A DNA stretch of 64,000 bases. Origin: RPQJ01 sp963696545. GTDB taxonomy: Bacteria; Pseudomonadota; Gammaproteobacteria; Steroidobacterales; Steroidobacteraceae. The position numbers were made by a program, and so were the translations under genes. Below the pieces are notes generated by a model. That model saw only the letters and a list, made by a program, of their open reading frames with translations, searched no databases and was not told the origin of the DNA. The stretch lies in assembly GCA_963696545.1 (NCBI GenBank), contig CAVOKQ010000014.1, positions 37,289 to 101,288 on the forward strand, in the 5' to 3' direction. Below, piece after piece: positions 1 to 9,775 of the stretch. Each line of letters starts with the position of its first letter. The first letter of the stretch is position 1.

Positions 1-1
1 C

Positions 2-373
2 GAGAACGCCGAGTACATCTACGGCAAGAAGCAGTTGCGCGAGATCGACCGGCGCGTTCGCTTTCTGCGGCAGCGGCTCGAGGGGATGGTCGTCGTCAGC
101 CGGCCGCCGGACGACACGACCCGGGTGTTTTTCGGCGCCTGGGTGCGGATCGAGGACGAAGAGGGGCACGAGACCGAGTTCCGGATCGTCGGCCCCGACG
201 AGATCGACCCGGCCCGCCGCTATGTCAGCATGGACTCGCCGCTCGCGAAGGCGCTGATGAAACGCCGCCGCGACGAGGAATTCACCGTCGAAGTGCCCGG
301 CGGCAGCCGGACCTACGTGGTCACCGAGATCCGGTACGAGACCTGCGACGACGCGGACGGCGGCGGGTCCTAG
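2..373 (+). CDS. greB: Transcription elongation factor GreB (5' end cut off by the window)
   Basis: GreB binds backtracked RNA polymerase through the secondary channel and stimulates cleavage of the 3' end of the nascent RNA. The visible reading frame is open from base 2 and gives about 123 residues. It begins with the end of the N-terminal coiled coil (ENAEYIYGKKQLREIDRR), followed by the C-terminal FKBP-like domain with YVSMDSPLAKALM, typical of GreA/GreB. The ENAEYIYGKK stretch favours GreB over GreA. The true start lies upstream of the window. It converges on ppk1, with 15 bases between the two stop codons. Confidence 0.93.
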   Translation, partial: ENAEYIYGKKQLREIDRRVRFLRQRLEGMVVVSRPPDDTTRVFFGAWVRIEDEEGHETEFRIVGPDEIDPARRYVSMDSPLAKALMKRRRDEEFTVEVPGGSRTYVVTEIRYETCDDADGGGS

Positions 374-388
374 GCCGCGCGGCCCCGC

Positions 389-2491
389 TCAGCGCCGCAA
401 CCGGATGCGGGTGCGCTTCATCATCGTGACGTGCGATCCCTCGCGGGCGACCTCGGAAGCGTCTTCACCGGCCTCGAGCCGCACGTAGCTGCCGTCCGGA
501 CGCATCTGCCACGCATTGCGGCGGTCCTCGAGCTGCACCTGCAGCACTTCCCACAGCCGCTCGCGCAGCGCCCGCTGCAGGACCGGCGTCACCGCCTCGA
601 CGCGACGCGAGAGATTGCGATCCATCCAGTCGGCGGAACCGATCAGGAACTCGCCCTCCAGCGGATCCTCACGCCCGTTCGCAAAGTGGAACAGCCGGCC
701 ATGCTCCAGGAACCGGCCGATCACCGAGTACACGCGGACGTTCTCGGTCCAGGGTGCGACACCGGGCTTGAGGCAGCTGAAGCCGCGCACGATCAGGTCG
801 ATCGGCACGCCAGCCTGCGACGCCTCGGCGAGCGCCTCGCACACCGGCAGGTCCTCGAGCTGGTTGAACTTGGCGATGATCCGCGCCGGCCGGCCCTCGC
901 GCTGGTGGCGCGCCTCGCGACCGATCAGCTCGATGAACCGCTCGCGCATGTTGATCGGCGCGACGAGCAGCTGCGCGAACTCGGGATCGCGCGAGTATCC
1001 GGTGAGGTGGTGGAACAGGCTCACCACGTCGCGGGTGATCGACGGGTCGCAGGTGAAGAGCCCGAAGTCCGTGTACATCCGGGCGGTCTTCACGTGGTAG
1101 TTGCCCGTGCCGATGTGGGCGTAGCTGCGCAGCCCGTCCCCCTCGCGGCGCACCACGAGCGCGAGCTTCGTATGCGTCTTCAGGCCCCGCATGCCGTAGA
1201 TCACGTGGTCACCGGCCTTCTGCAGCTCGTTCGCCCAGTGCAGGTTCCGCTCCTCGTCGAAGCGGGCCTTCAGCTCGACGAGGCACGCGACCTGCTTGCC
1301 GTTCTCCGCGGCCTTGATCAGCGAGCGCACGAACGGTGTGTCATCGCCCAGCCGGTAGACGGTCATCTTGATGGTCGTGACCGCAGGATCGTCCGCCGCG
1401 TCGCGGATGAAGCGCTCGACGCTGGCGTCGAAACTCTCGTAAGGATGGTGCACCAGCACGTCGCCCGCCCGGATGACGGAGAACAGGTCAGCTTCCGCAT
1501 CGAGACCGAGCGGGACCATCGGCGTCCAGGGCGGGTCCCGCAGCTGCGGTATCGGCAGCGAGGCGAGCTCGAACAGCGTCGTGTAGTCGAGCAGCCCGTG
1601 CAGCTCGTAGACGTCGCTGTCGCGCAGCTCGAACTGGTCCATCAGTCCGTGGCGGATCCCGGCGCGCGGCGAGCCGTCGAACTCCAGGCGCACGACCGGC
1701 TGGAAGCGCCGCTGGCGGATCTGCTCCTCGACCAGTTCGCGGATGGTGTTGTCGCGATCCTCCTCGATGGCGATATCGGCATTGCGCGAGACCCGGAACA
1801 GCATCGCCTGCTCGATCTGCACGCCGGGGAACAGCTTGTGCGCGTTGTGGCGCACGACCTCGTGCAGCGACACGAAGCAGCGCTCGCCGTCGGGCACGCC
1901 GCTGCGCAGCGGCAGCCACTGCTGGATCGTGGAGGGCACCTTCACCCGCACGTTCACCGATTCCGCGGTCGCGAGGTCGCGCAGCTCGAAGCCCCAGGAC
2001 GTCGAGAGGTTCGACATGAACGGGAACGGGTGCGACGGATCGAGGCTGAGCGGCGTCAGCGCAGGCGACACGTGGGTGTCGAAGTATGCCGACGCCTCCT
2101 CGCGCTGCGAATCCGTGAGCTCGTGCCAGGCCGCGAGCCGGATGCCCTGCGCCGCAAGCTCCGGCCGCAGTCGCGCGAAGCAGTCGGCCTGCGCGAGCAG
2201 CATGGGCATCAGCGCGTCGCGCAACCGTGCCATGTGCGAGTTGAAATCGCCGACCGCCGCGGGGTTCTCGCTCGCATATGCGCGCGTGCGCATCGCTCCG
2301 ACGCGCTTCATGAAGAACTCGTCGAGGTTCGACGTGAAGATCGCGAGGAACTTCAGCCGCTCGAGCAGCGGCGTGCGCTCGTCCAGCCCCTCGCTGAGGA
2401 CCCGCCGATTGAACTCGAGCCAGGCCAGGTCCCGGTCGAACCACGCTTCGCGCAGGAAGTCCCTGCGTCGCGCTGAATCCTGCTTGCCCAC
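389..2491 (-). CDS. ppk1: Polyphosphate kinase 1
   Basis: PPK1 reversibly transfers the gamma-phosphate of ATP onto long-chain polyphosphate. The product is 700 residues, a normal PPK1 length. FDRDLAWLEFNRRVLSE opens the N-terminal domain. The phosphorylatable histidine lies in LKTHTKLAL near residue 438, and the second conserved histidine in FLEHGR near 595; these match E. coli His435 and His592. GSADWMDRNLSRR is also present. The GTG at 2489-2491, after a GGTGGAG-like ribosome site, is preferred because protein homology begins there although the frame stays open to 3445. The gene diverges from the membrane hydrolase at 2615. Confidence 0.95.
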   Translation of the reverse strand: MGKQDSARRRDFLREAWFDRDLAWLEFNRRVLSEGLDERTPLLERLKFLAIFTSNLDEFFMKRVGAMRTRAYASENPAAVGDFNSHMARLRDALMPMLLAQADCFARLRPELAAQGIRLAAWHELTDSQREEASAYFDTHVSPALTPLSLDPSHPFPFMSNLSTSWGFELRDLATAESVNVRVKVPSTIQQWLPLRSGVPDGERCFVSLHEVVRHNAHKLFPGVQIEQAMLFRVSRNADIAIEEDRDNTIRELVEEQIRQRRFQPVVRLEFDGSPRAGIRHGLMDQFELRDSDVYELHGLLDYTTLFELASLPIPQLRDPPWTPMVPLGLDAEADLFSVIRAGDVLVHHPYESFDASVERFIRDAADDPAVTTIKMTVYRLGDDTPFVRSLIKAAENGKQVACLVELKARFDEERNLHWANELQKAGDHVIYGMRGLKTHTKLALVVRREGDGLRSYAHIGTGNYHVKTARMYTDFGLFTCDPSITRDVVSLFHHLTGYSRDPEFAQLLVAPINMRERFIELIGREARHQREGRPARIIAKFNQLEDLPVCEALAEASQAGVPIDLIVRGFSCLKPGVAPWTENVRVYSVIGRFLEHGRLFHFANGREDPLEGEFLIGSADWMDRNLSRRVEAVTPVLQRALRERLWEVLQVQLEDRRNAWQMRPDGSYVRLEAGEDASEVAREGSHVTMMKRTRIRLRR

Positions 2492-2614
2492 TGCTCCACC
2501 CCGCCTTGGCCGAACACTCCATGCTTGTGCACGGAGGTTACCGTAGATTGACACCATGGCGGCCTGGACGGTTCCATCCAATCCGGCGGCCGGCACGTAT
2601 AGACTCCGCATTCC

Positions 2615-3739
2615 ATGGATTCCCTGACGCACATCGTACTCGGCGCGGCCGTCGGCACGGCCGTCCTCGGCCGCAAGGCAGGCCCCCGCGCCGCCCTCTG
2701 GGGGGCCGTCTGTGCGACGCTGCCCGACCTCGACGTGCTGATTCCACACGGCAGCCCGGTCCGCGACTTCACGCTGCACCGTGCGGAATCCCACTCGTTG
2801 TTCTGGCTGACCGTCGCCTCGCCCGCGATCGCGTGGCTCATCGCGAGCATCGAGCGTCGGGGCGCGGCCGCATTCCGCGACTGGCTGCTGCTCGCCTGGC
2901 TCGCGCTCGTCACGCACCCGTTGCTCGACGCGTTCACCGTCTACGGCACGCAGCTGTTGCTCCCGTTCTCCGACTACCCGGTCGGGCTCGGCAGCATCTT
3001 CATCATCGACCCCCTGTTTACGGTGCCGCTGATCGTCGGCCTGGTGGCGGCCCTGCGGCTGCATCGACGCGATCCGGAGCGCGCGACGCGCTGGAACGCA
3101 GCCGGGCTCGTTGCGAGCGCGGCTTACCTCGGCTGGACTGTCGCAGCGCAGGCCAACGTGGAGGGTGTCGTGAATCGCACACTGGCCTCGTCGCCGCTTG
3201 CCGAGGGTCGCGTGCTGGTGACCCCGGCGCCTCTGAACAGCCTGCTCTGGCGCGTGGTGGTGATGGACGACCACGGCTACCACGAAGGCCACTATTCGCT
3301 GCTCGGCGGCGACGAGGTCGTGCGCCTCGAGAGGCACGCGAGCGATCCGCGGTTGCTCGAAGGGCTGTGGGCCGACTGGAACGTGCGCCGCCTCGCGTGG
3401 TTCACGAAGGGGTTCTATTCGGTACGCGAGGCCGCACCGGGCCAACGGCTGGCCGAGGGATCAGCGAGTACGGTCGGACAGCTGCTCGGCATCGTGCAGA
3501 CGGCCGAGGCCGCGGTGGAGGCGCAACGCGAGGTCGGACGCCCGGTCGTCGTCGCCGACCTGCGCATGGGCGAAACGCCATGGCTCGTGTTCAGTTTCAT
3601 CGTCGCGGAAAAGCGCGGGGGCATGGTTGCGGCCGTTCCCGCACGGCAGGTGGCGATGGAACGCGTACCTCCGGATGCCATTGGCCGCCTGTGGCAGCGC
3701 CTGATCGGCGAGCCGGACTCTGCGGCCACGCCCCGCTAG
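2615..3739 (+). CDS. Membrane-bound metal-dependent hydrolase, YdjM/LexA-regulated family
   Basis: The 374-residue protein starts MDSLTHIVLGAAVG and carries the conserved PDLD (37-40), HRAESHS (55-61) and HPLLDAF (from 101) motifs of the YdjM family (PF04307). Members are inner-membrane proteins thought to be metal-dependent hydrolases; their substrates are unknown. Several hydrophobic helices fill the first 170 residues. A soluble C-terminal part of about 200 residues follows. Its TAG stop overlaps the stop of the convergent GFA gene (3736-3739). The SOS-regulated status known for E. coli YdjM cannot be inferred here, since I see no clear LexA box upstream. Confidence 0.82.
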   Translation: MDSLTHIVLGAAVGTAVLGRKAGPRAALWGAVCATLPDLDVLIPHGSPVRDFTLHRAESHSLFWLTVASPAIAWLIASIERRGAAAFRDWLLLAWLALVTHPLLDAFTVYGTQLLLPFSDYPVGLGSIFIIDPLFTVPLIVGLVAALRLHRRDPERATRWNAAGLVASAAYLGWTVAAQANVEGVVNRTLASSPLAEGRVLVTPAPLNSLLWRVVVMDDHGYHEGHYSLLGGDEVVRLERHASDPRLLEGLWADWNVRRLAWFTKGFYSVREAAPGQRLAEGSASTVGQLLGIVQTAEAAVEAQREVGRPVVVADLRMGETPWLVFSFIVAEKRGGMVAAVPARQVAMERVPPDAIGRLWQRLIGEPDSAATPR

Positions 3740-4170
3740 TCGCCCGCGGACCCTGCGCCGTGATCCGGCGGATCGATCGTCGGCAGTCCCGCGGCATCCC
3801 CGATCGCCCATGGCACGCGGTTGCTCCAGTACGAGTGCACCTGCGGTTCGAGCCCGTCCGCGGAATCGAGGCTGCCCAGCGTTACGTGGGTTTCGCCCGG
3901 CCAGTTGCCGGACTCGAAGAAAAGCATCGAGCCGCAGCGGCTGCAGAAGCTGCGTGTCGCCCGCGCCGACGACCGGTAGCGATGCAGCAGGTCCTTGCCC
4001 GATTCGATTGCGACGGCTTCGGCCGGAAAGCCCGCCCACGTGACGAACCCGGCACCGTGCGCCCGCCGGCACATCGAGCAGTGGCAGTGCGCGACCCACT
4101 TCGCGGGCAGGGCCGCGCGGAAGCGCACGGCGCCGCACAGGCACGCCCCGGTGACGTTCGCCTGCGTCAC
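3736..4170 (-). CDS. GFA-family (glutathione-dependent formaldehyde-activating-like) zinc protein
   Basis: A 144-residue Mss4-like/GFA domain protein. Its zinc-ligand cysteines are in order: C10-x-C12, C29-x-C31-x2-C34 and C76-x2-C79, with the HCSMCRRAHGAGF core typical of the family. Family members are named for a formaldehyde-glutathione adduct activity that is not established for most of them, so the function here is open. The GTG start at 4168-4170 overlaps the TGA stop of the homospermidine synthase gene (GTGA), which suggests translational coupling. Its stop overlaps that of the convergent YdjM-like gene. Confidence 0.8.
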   Translation of the reverse strand: MTQANVTGACLCGAVRFRAALPAKWVAHCHCSMCRRAHGAGFVTWAGFPAEAVAIESGKDLLHRYRSSARATRSFCSRCGSMLFFESGNWPGETHVTLGSLDSADGLEPQVHSYWSNRVPWAIGDAAGLPTIDPPDHGAGSAGD

Positions 4171-5586
4171 ACCACGCGGATGTTCTTGAACTGCCAGGGG
4201 TCCGTCTCGTCGAGGTCCTCGGGGAACAGCCGGCCGCGGTCGACCAGCGGGTCCATTCCGAGTACTCGCCGACGACGAGGCCGAGGTAAGGACGGCAGAC
4301 CTCGAGGATGCGGCGGAAATCGAGCTCATCCGGCTCGACGATGCCCGCGTTCGGGTTCTCCATCGCCCAGACGAGGCCGCCGAGCACCGAGACCGTGACC
4401 TGCAGCGATGTCGCGTTGTTGTGCGGGCAGAGCTGGCGCGCCTCCTCACGGAGAGCTGCGAGCCGTACCAGTAGGCGTTCTTCTTGTGGCCCGCGAGCAG
4501 CACGCCGAGCTCGTCCATGCCCTGGACGATCTCGTCCATCATGATCCGCTTGTGATCCTGCATGCGCCAGTTGCGGCCCGCGAGCTCGTGCACCGACAGC
4601 ACCGCGTCGTCGCAGGGGTGATAGGCGTAGTGCACGGTCGGGCGGTACGCGACCTGCTCGCCCTTGCTTGACCGTCAGGTAGTCGGCGATCGAGATCGCC
4701 TCGTTGTGCGTGATCAGGAAGCCGTGGAACGGGCCCGCGAGCGGCGTCCAGGTGCGCACGCGCGTCGCGGCGCCCGGCTGCATCAGGTAGATCGCACTGC
4801 CGCGGCCGAAATCGTGCTGCTTGCCGTCGCGCGGCAAGTTCTTCTCGTGCGAGCCCCAGCCGAGCTCGGCCGGCTGGCAGCCCTCGCCCACGAAGCCCTC
4901 GACCGACCACGTGTTGACGAACTCGTTCGGCTCCTTCGCATGGGATGCGACCTGGGTGTCGCGCTCGGCGACGTGGATCACCTTGACGCCGAGCTGCTGC
5001 GCGAGCGCCGCCCACTGCGCGCGGCGTGCTGGGGTCGCCGTGGTCGACGCCGGTGTCGGCCGCGATGTTCAGCAGCGCCTGCTTGACGAAGTGCGAGACG
5101 AGGCCCGGGTTCGCGCCATGCGTCAGCACCGCGGTCGGCGCGCGCGTCATGGTCTCGCGGAGTGCGAGCGCGGTTTCGCGCAGCGCGTAGTTCGAACGCC
5201 GCGACGGGCGAGACCGTCGGATCGGTGTAGCCGCCGGCCCAGGGCTCGATGCAGGTGTCGAGATACAGCGCGCCCTTCTCCCAGCAGAACTGGATCAGCG
5301 CGACCGACGACACGTCCACCGACAGGTTCAGCAGGAAGTCGCCGCGGCCGACCAGCGGGTCGAGCACGTTCTTGAAGTTCTCGCGCGTCAGCGGGTGCTT
5401 GATGAAGCGCACGCCGTACTCGGCCGCGACTTTCTCGCCCGCCTCGTCGGCGGTGATGATCGTGATCTGGTCGGGCTTGATGCCGATGTGGCGCAGGATC
5501 AGCGGCAGCACGCCCTGGCCGATGCTGCCGAAACCGACGCAGACCAGGCGTCCGGGGAACGCGACGTGGACCGGGTAATTGCTCAT
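4167..5586 (-). pseudogene. hss: Homospermidine synthase, broken by five single-base indels
   Basis: Homospermidine synthase makes sym-homospermidine from putrescine using NAD. The frame opens with a Rossmann motif (CVGFGSIGQGVLPLILRHIG) and ends DPWQFKNIRVV, as expected for the saccharopine-dehydrogenase-like bacterial enzyme. Joining all three minus-strand frames gives a full-length protein of about 472 residues. The shifts lie near 5197 (+1), 5018 (+1), 4667 (+1), 4448 (-1) and 4253 (-1); the net surplus of one base restores an exact multiple of three. Segments between the shifts have no stops and look conserved, for example THGANPGLVSHFVKQALLN. This is either recent decay or sequencing error. 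The ATG at 5584-5586 is the only sensible start. Confidence 0.85.
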
Positions 5587-5679
5587 GACTGCACCGAACG
5601 GAAGCTGGAGGTGGTTGCGGACAGGTCGGTTAGTTTACCCGTTCCCGAAATCAGGTCACTCCCGCACGGGTGCGCGCTC

Positions 5680-6358
5680 TCAGCCACGCGGCGAACCCTC
5701 GCGCCAGTGGGGCGGGTAGGTACGCTCGTAGCCGGGCAGCGACGCCATGCGCTCGATCCAGCGGGCGATGGCCGGATAGGTCGTCTCCATCGGCAGGAAC
5801 CGCGAGCGCAAGCTCGCCCGCCTCGCGCTTCTCCATGGCGCGCAGCAGGAGCATGATGCCCGGAAACACCACCATGTCCGCGGCGGATACGTGCTCGCCC
5901 ACCAGCCAGTCCGACTTGCTGAGCCGGCCCTCGATCGTGCGCGCCTCGCCGGCGACGATGTGGGTCGCGCGCGTGATCTCCTCGACCCGCTCGTCGATGT
6001 TCTCGAAGAACACGGCGGAGACGATCTGCATCAGGTGCAGTTCCGCGTAGGCCTGGTACTCGCAGATCACCCGCATGATCGTGCCCGCTTCCTCGGACGT
6101 ACGGCCGAAGAGCGGCGGATCGGGGTACTTGCGGTCGAGGTACAGCAGGCAGGCGAGCGACTCGAAGACCACGAAGTCGCCGTCCCTGAGCACCGGCACG
6201 CGCCCGCGCGGGTTCATGCGCAGCATCTGCGGCGACTTGTGCTCCTGCTTCGAGAACTGCAGCAGCCGCGACTCGTAGGGCAGGCGCTTGTACTCGAGCG
6301 CGAGCTGCACGCGCCACGAATAGGGGCTGCCGCTGCCCCAGTAGAGTTCGATCGCCAT
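5680..6358 (-). CDS. Glutathione S-transferase family protein, +1 frameshift near the 3' end
   Basis: The N-terminal thioredoxin-like fold begins MAIELYWGSGSPYSWRVQLA and contains the glutathione-binding NPRGRVPVLRDGD and FESLACLLYLDRKYP motifs. The helical C-terminal domain includes DWLVGEHVSAADMVVFPGI. After about residue 180 the frame slips; the sense continues one base over as LPMETTYPAIARWIERMASLPG and stops at 5680-5682. One extra base lies near 5800-5815. Without correction the frame would run to 5651 with unrelated sequence. The ATG at 6356-6358 has GGGAGG nine bases upstream. The gene diverges from the sulfurtransferase, sharing a 99-base promoter region. Confidence 0.78.
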
Positions 6359-6457
6359 CGAAGGATCCTCCCGCCTGCCGCCGGCCCGGTCGGGCGGTGA
6401 CATCCGGATTGTACTGACGGCGACCGGGACACGGTACCGGCCGCCAGGAGCAACAGC

Positions 6458-7312
6458 ATGCACGAAACACCCCTGATCCAGGCGGAAGAACTGGCGCGTC
6501 GGCTCGAGGATCCGTCATTGCGCGTCTTCGACTGCCGCTTCGATCTCGCGCGACCGGACTCGGGCCGCGAGCGATACGCCGACGAGCACCTGCCGGGCGC
6601 CGCCTACGCGGACCTGAACCGCGATCTCTCCGCGCCCGTGACGGCTCACTCGGGCCGCCACCCGTTGCCCTCGCCCGCTGATTTCGCGGCACGCCTGCGG
6701 GCGTGGGGCGTAAACCGCGATTCGCTGGTCGTCGCCTACGACGACGGCAACGCGATGTACGCCGCACGCCTGTGGTGGATGATGCGCTGGGCCGGCCACG
6801 AGCCGGTACGCGTGCTCGACGGCGGAATGCGCCGCTGGATGCAGCTTGGGCTGCGGCTCGACGACTCGGTGCCGGCGCAGGCACGCGGCGACTTCGTCGC
6901 CCGCCCGCGCGCGGAGCTCGTGGTGGACGCCGCGCAGCTGCTCTCCGCCACGGCCGACAGCGCGCCCAGGATTCTCGACGCGCGCGCGCCGGAGCGCTAC
7001 CGCGGCGAAGTCGAGCCAATCGACACCGTGGCCGGCCACGTGCCGGGGGCGCGTAATCATCCGTTCACGCTGAGCCTCGGCAGCGACGGGCGATTCCTGC
7101 CGCCGGCCGAGCTGCGCGCCGCGTTCGACTCTTCGCTGCGGGGCGCGGCGCCTCGCCGGACGGTGGCGATGTGCGGCTCCGGCGTCACCGCGTGCCACCT
7201 GCTGCTCGCGATGGAGGTTGCCGGGCTCGGGGGAGCGCGGCTCTACCCTGGCTCGTGGAGCGAGTGGTCACGCGATCCCTCGCGTCCCGTCGCCCGCGGC
7301 GAGGAGCCTTGA
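6458..7312 (+). CDS. sseA: 3-mercaptopyruvate sulfurtransferase-type rhodanese
   Basis: A two-domain rhodanese of 284 residues. The N-terminal domain is inactive-like. The C-terminal domain carries the catalytic loop CGSGVTAC with the nucleophile Cys239; CGSG(V/I)TA is the form typical of mercaptopyruvate sulfurtransferases, whereas thiosulfate rhodaneses usually have CRxGxR/T. ILDARAPERYRGEVEPIDTVAGHVPGARN marks the second domain and is seen only in short conserved pieces here. The protein would transfer sulfur from mercaptopyruvate to a thiol or cyanide acceptor in the cytosol. It reads toward speA, which starts 88 bases further on. Confidence 0.85.
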   Translation: MHETPLIQAEELARRLEDPSLRVFDCRFDLARPDSGRERYADEHLPGAAYADLNRDLSAPVTAHSGRHPLPSPADFAARLRAWGVNRDSLVVAYDDGNAMYAARLWWMMRWAGHEPVRVLDGGMRRWMQLGLRLDDSVPAQARGDFVARPRAELVVDAAQLLSATADSAPRILDARAPERYRGEVEPIDTVAGHVPGARNHPFTLSLGSDGRFLPPAELRAAFDSSLRGAAPRRTVAMCGSGVTACHLLLAMEVAGLGGARLYPGSWSEWSRDPSRPVARGEEP

Positions 7313-7400
7313 GGACCCGGCGCGGATTCGACCTTTCACTGCGCGCCGCTTCTGCTATCGTTCGCGCCACTTTTTGCCGCATGCCCAGGAGCCGCCGCGA

Positions 7401-9353
7401 GTGGAAACCACTGCACGCAAGCCCAGCCTGGGCAGCCATTGGTACGTCGAGGACTCGCTCGAGCTCTATGGCGTCAATGCCTGGGGCAACGGCTACTTCG
7501 GCATCAATGAAGCGGGCCACGTCGTCGTGCGCCCTGACCAGACCGCCGATCACGAGATCGACCTGCTCGAAGTCATCCGCGGCCTCGATGCCCGCGACCT
7601 CACGACGCCCGTGGTCGTGCGGTTCTCGGACATCATGCGGCACCGGCTGAAGCGGCTGCACGACGCGTTCGCCACGGCCATCGCCGAGAACGACTACCGT
7701 AACCGCTACGCGGCCGTGTTCCCGATCAAGGTGAACCAGCAGCGCCTCGTGGTGGAGGAGGTCTACGGCTACGGCCGCGAGTTCGGATTCGGGCTCGAGG
7801 TGGGCTCCAAGCCCGAGCTGCTGGCGGTCATGGCGATGACCGAGGGCGAGTCCGAGCGGATGATCATCTGCAACGGATTCAAGGATGACAGCTACATCGA
7901 GGCCGTGATCCTCGCGACCAAGCTCGGCCGCACGATCATCCCGGTGGTGGAGAACTTCTACGAGCTGCAGCTGATCCTGAAGCACGCGAAGAACTACGAG
8001 GTGCGGCCGCGGATCGGCGTGCGCGTCAAGCTCGCGAGCGAAGGCGCCGGCCGCTGGCGCGAGTCGTCGGGCGAGAAGTCCAAGTTCGGCCTGTTCGTGA
8101 CCGAGATCCTGGATCTCTTCCGCGTGCTGAAGGAGCACGGCATGGAGGACTGCCTGCAACTCGTGCACTGCCATCCCGGCAGCCAGCTGCAGGACATCCG
8201 CCGCGTGAAGGACGCGGTCAACGAGCTCGCGCACGTCTACGCCGAGCTGAAGCTGATGGGCGCGGGGCTGCGCTACATCGACATCGGCGGCGGCCTCGGC
8301 GTCGACTACGACGGCAGCCGCACGAACTACCCCTCCTCGATCAACTACACGATGGCCGAGTACGCGAGCGACGTCGTGTACCGGATCGCGAACGTCTGCA
8401 ATGCGCGCGGCGTCGACCACCCCGTGATCGTCAGCGAGTCCGGGCGCGCGATCGCCGCGCACCACAGCCTGCTGGTGTTCAACACGCTCGGCGGGTCGAT
8501 GCTGGACAAGTTCGAGGTCGGCGACGAGGTTGCCGAGGGACGGGCACGCGACCCTGCGCTGCCGCAGCCCGTGCGCGACCTGATCGATGCCTACCGCTCG
8601 ATCGCCGAGCGCCGGCTCGTCGAGTGCTACCACGACGCGCAGCAGGCACGCGAGCAGGCGCTGCAGATGTTCAACCTAGGCTACCTGAGCCTCGAGGCGC
8701 GCGGGCTCGTCGAGCGCGTGTACTGGGCCACGTGCGCGAAGATCCGCGACTACTGCCGGCGGCTGCCGACCGTTCCCGAGGAACTCGAGGGACTCGAGTC
8801 GATCCTGAGCGACATCTACTTCTGCAACGTCTCGGTATTCCAGTCGCTGCCGGACAGCTGGGCGATCGACCAGCTGTTCCCGATCATGCCGATCCACCGC
8901 CTCGACGAGCGGCCGACGCGCAACGCGGTGCTCGCCGACATCACCTGCGACTCGGACGGCAAGATCGACCACTTCGTGAGCCTGCGCGAGCCGAAGCGCA
9001 CCCTCGAGCTGCACGAGCTGCGCGACGGCGAGCGCTACTACCTCGCGGCGTTCCTGGTGGGCGCCTACCAGGAGACGCTCGGCGACCTGCACAACCTGTT
9101 CGGCGATACCCACGTCGTGCACATCAAGCTGCACGAGGAAGGCGGCTGGTGGATCGAGGAGACGGTCAAGGGCGACACCGCGGCTGAGGTGCTGCGCTAC
9201 ATGCGCTACGACGTGGACCGCCTGCTGCCGCAGCTGGCGCGCGACTGTGAGCGGGCAGTGCGCGAAGGCCGGCTGTCGCTGGCCGAGAGCCAGTCGCTGC
9301 GGCGTTTCTACGACGGCGAGCTGAACGGCTACACGTACCTGGAACCGGGTTGA
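7401..9353 (+). CDS. speA: Biosynthetic arginine decarboxylase
   Basis: SpeA decarboxylates arginine to agmatine, the entry to putrescine and thus to homospermidine. The product is 650 residues, close to the E. coli enzyme. PLP lysine lies in FPIKVNQQ near residue 109. GFGLEVGSKPELLA, VHCHPGSQLQDI and YIDIGGGLGVDYDG are fold type III barrel motifs, and DITCDSDGKID is in the C-terminal region. The GTG at 7401 is chosen because AGGAG sits at 7387-7391 and homology starts at VETTARKPS. With hss 1.8 kb away on the other strand, the region holds two steps of a polyamine route. No agmatinase or agmatine deiminase gene is visible nearby. Confidence 0.95.
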   Translation: METTARKPSLGSHWYVEDSLELYGVNAWGNGYFGINEAGHVVVRPDQTADHEIDLLEVIRGLDARDLTTPVVVRFSDIMRHRLKRLHDAFATAIAENDYRNRYAAVFPIKVNQQRLVVEEVYGYGREFGFGLEVGSKPELLAVMAMTEGESERMIICNGFKDDSYIEAVILATKLGRTIIPVVENFYELQLILKHAKNYEVRPRIGVRVKLASEGAGRWRESSGEKSKFGLFVTEILDLFRVLKEHGMEDCLQLVHCHPGSQLQDIRRVKDAVNELAHVYAELKLMGAGLRYIDIGGGLGVDYDGSRTNYPSSINYTMAEYASDVVYRIANVCNARGVDHPVIVSESGRAIAAHHSLLVFNTLGGSMLDKFEVGDEVAEGRARDPALPQPVRDLIDAYRSIAERRLVECYHDAQQAREQALQMFNLGYLSLEARGLVERVYWATCAKIRDYCRRLPTVPEELEGLESILSDIYFCNVSVFQSLPDSWAIDQLFPIMPIHRLDERPTRNAVLADITCDSDGKIDHFVSLREPKRTLELHELRDGERYYLAAFLVGAYQETLGDLHNLFGDTHVVHIKLHEEGGWWIEETVKGDTAAEVLRYMRYDVDRLLPQLARDCERAVREGRLSLAESQSLRRFYDGELNGYTYLEPG

Positions 9354-9397
9354 TCCCATGCGCGCCGCACGGCGCGCGCGCAGCGACGGAGCAGTCG

Positions 9398-9682
9398 ATG
9401 GACCTGAAGACGATGATCGCGATTTTCGGCACGGTGTTCCTCGCGGAGCTTGGCGACAAGACCCAGCTCGCGACGGTGCTGTTCGCCTCGAACAGGCAGA
9501 ACACCGCGCTCGCGGTGTTCATCGCTGCCGCAGCCGCGCTGGTCACGTCGACGGCGATCGCGGTCGCGGCCGGCAGCGCGCTGTCGCACTACGTGAACAC
9601 GCGGCACCTGTCGATCGTCGCGGGCGTCGGCTTCATTGTGATCGGCGCCTGGACCCTGTGGAGTGCGCTGCGCGGCGGCTGA
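9398..9682 (+). CDS. UPF0016 / TMEM165-GDT1 family cation transporter, single-repeat form
   Basis: A 94-residue membrane protein with the signature E17-L-G-D-K-T22 (LAELGDKTQLATVLFAS) of the GDT1 family. Family members move Mn2+ or Ca2+ out of the cytosol. Eukaryotic proteins hold two copies of the motif; this protein holds one, so it would need to pair with itself or another half. Three hydrophobic segments span most of the length. The ATG at 9398 has GGAG at 9388-9391. It lies 44 bases after speA and may be co-transcribed with it. Confidence 0.85.
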   Translation: MDLKTMIAIFGTVFLAELGDKTQLATVLFASNRQNTALAVFIAAAAALVTSTAIAVAAGSALSHYVNTRHLSIVAGVGFIVIGAWTLWSALRGG

Positions 9683-9775
9683 CGAGCGTCGCTGTAATCG
9701 AGCAGCAACACGGCCGTCGCACGGCCGACACGGAACGCGGGTCGAATGGGGGCGAGCTTCCCCGGAGACGCTGCG

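Noticed and set aside
431..2476. Long open frames on the plus strand opposite ppk1
   Set aside because: They mirror ppk1 codons and are low-complexity Arg/Gln/His/Leu-rich, as expected for antisense frames in GC-rich DNA.
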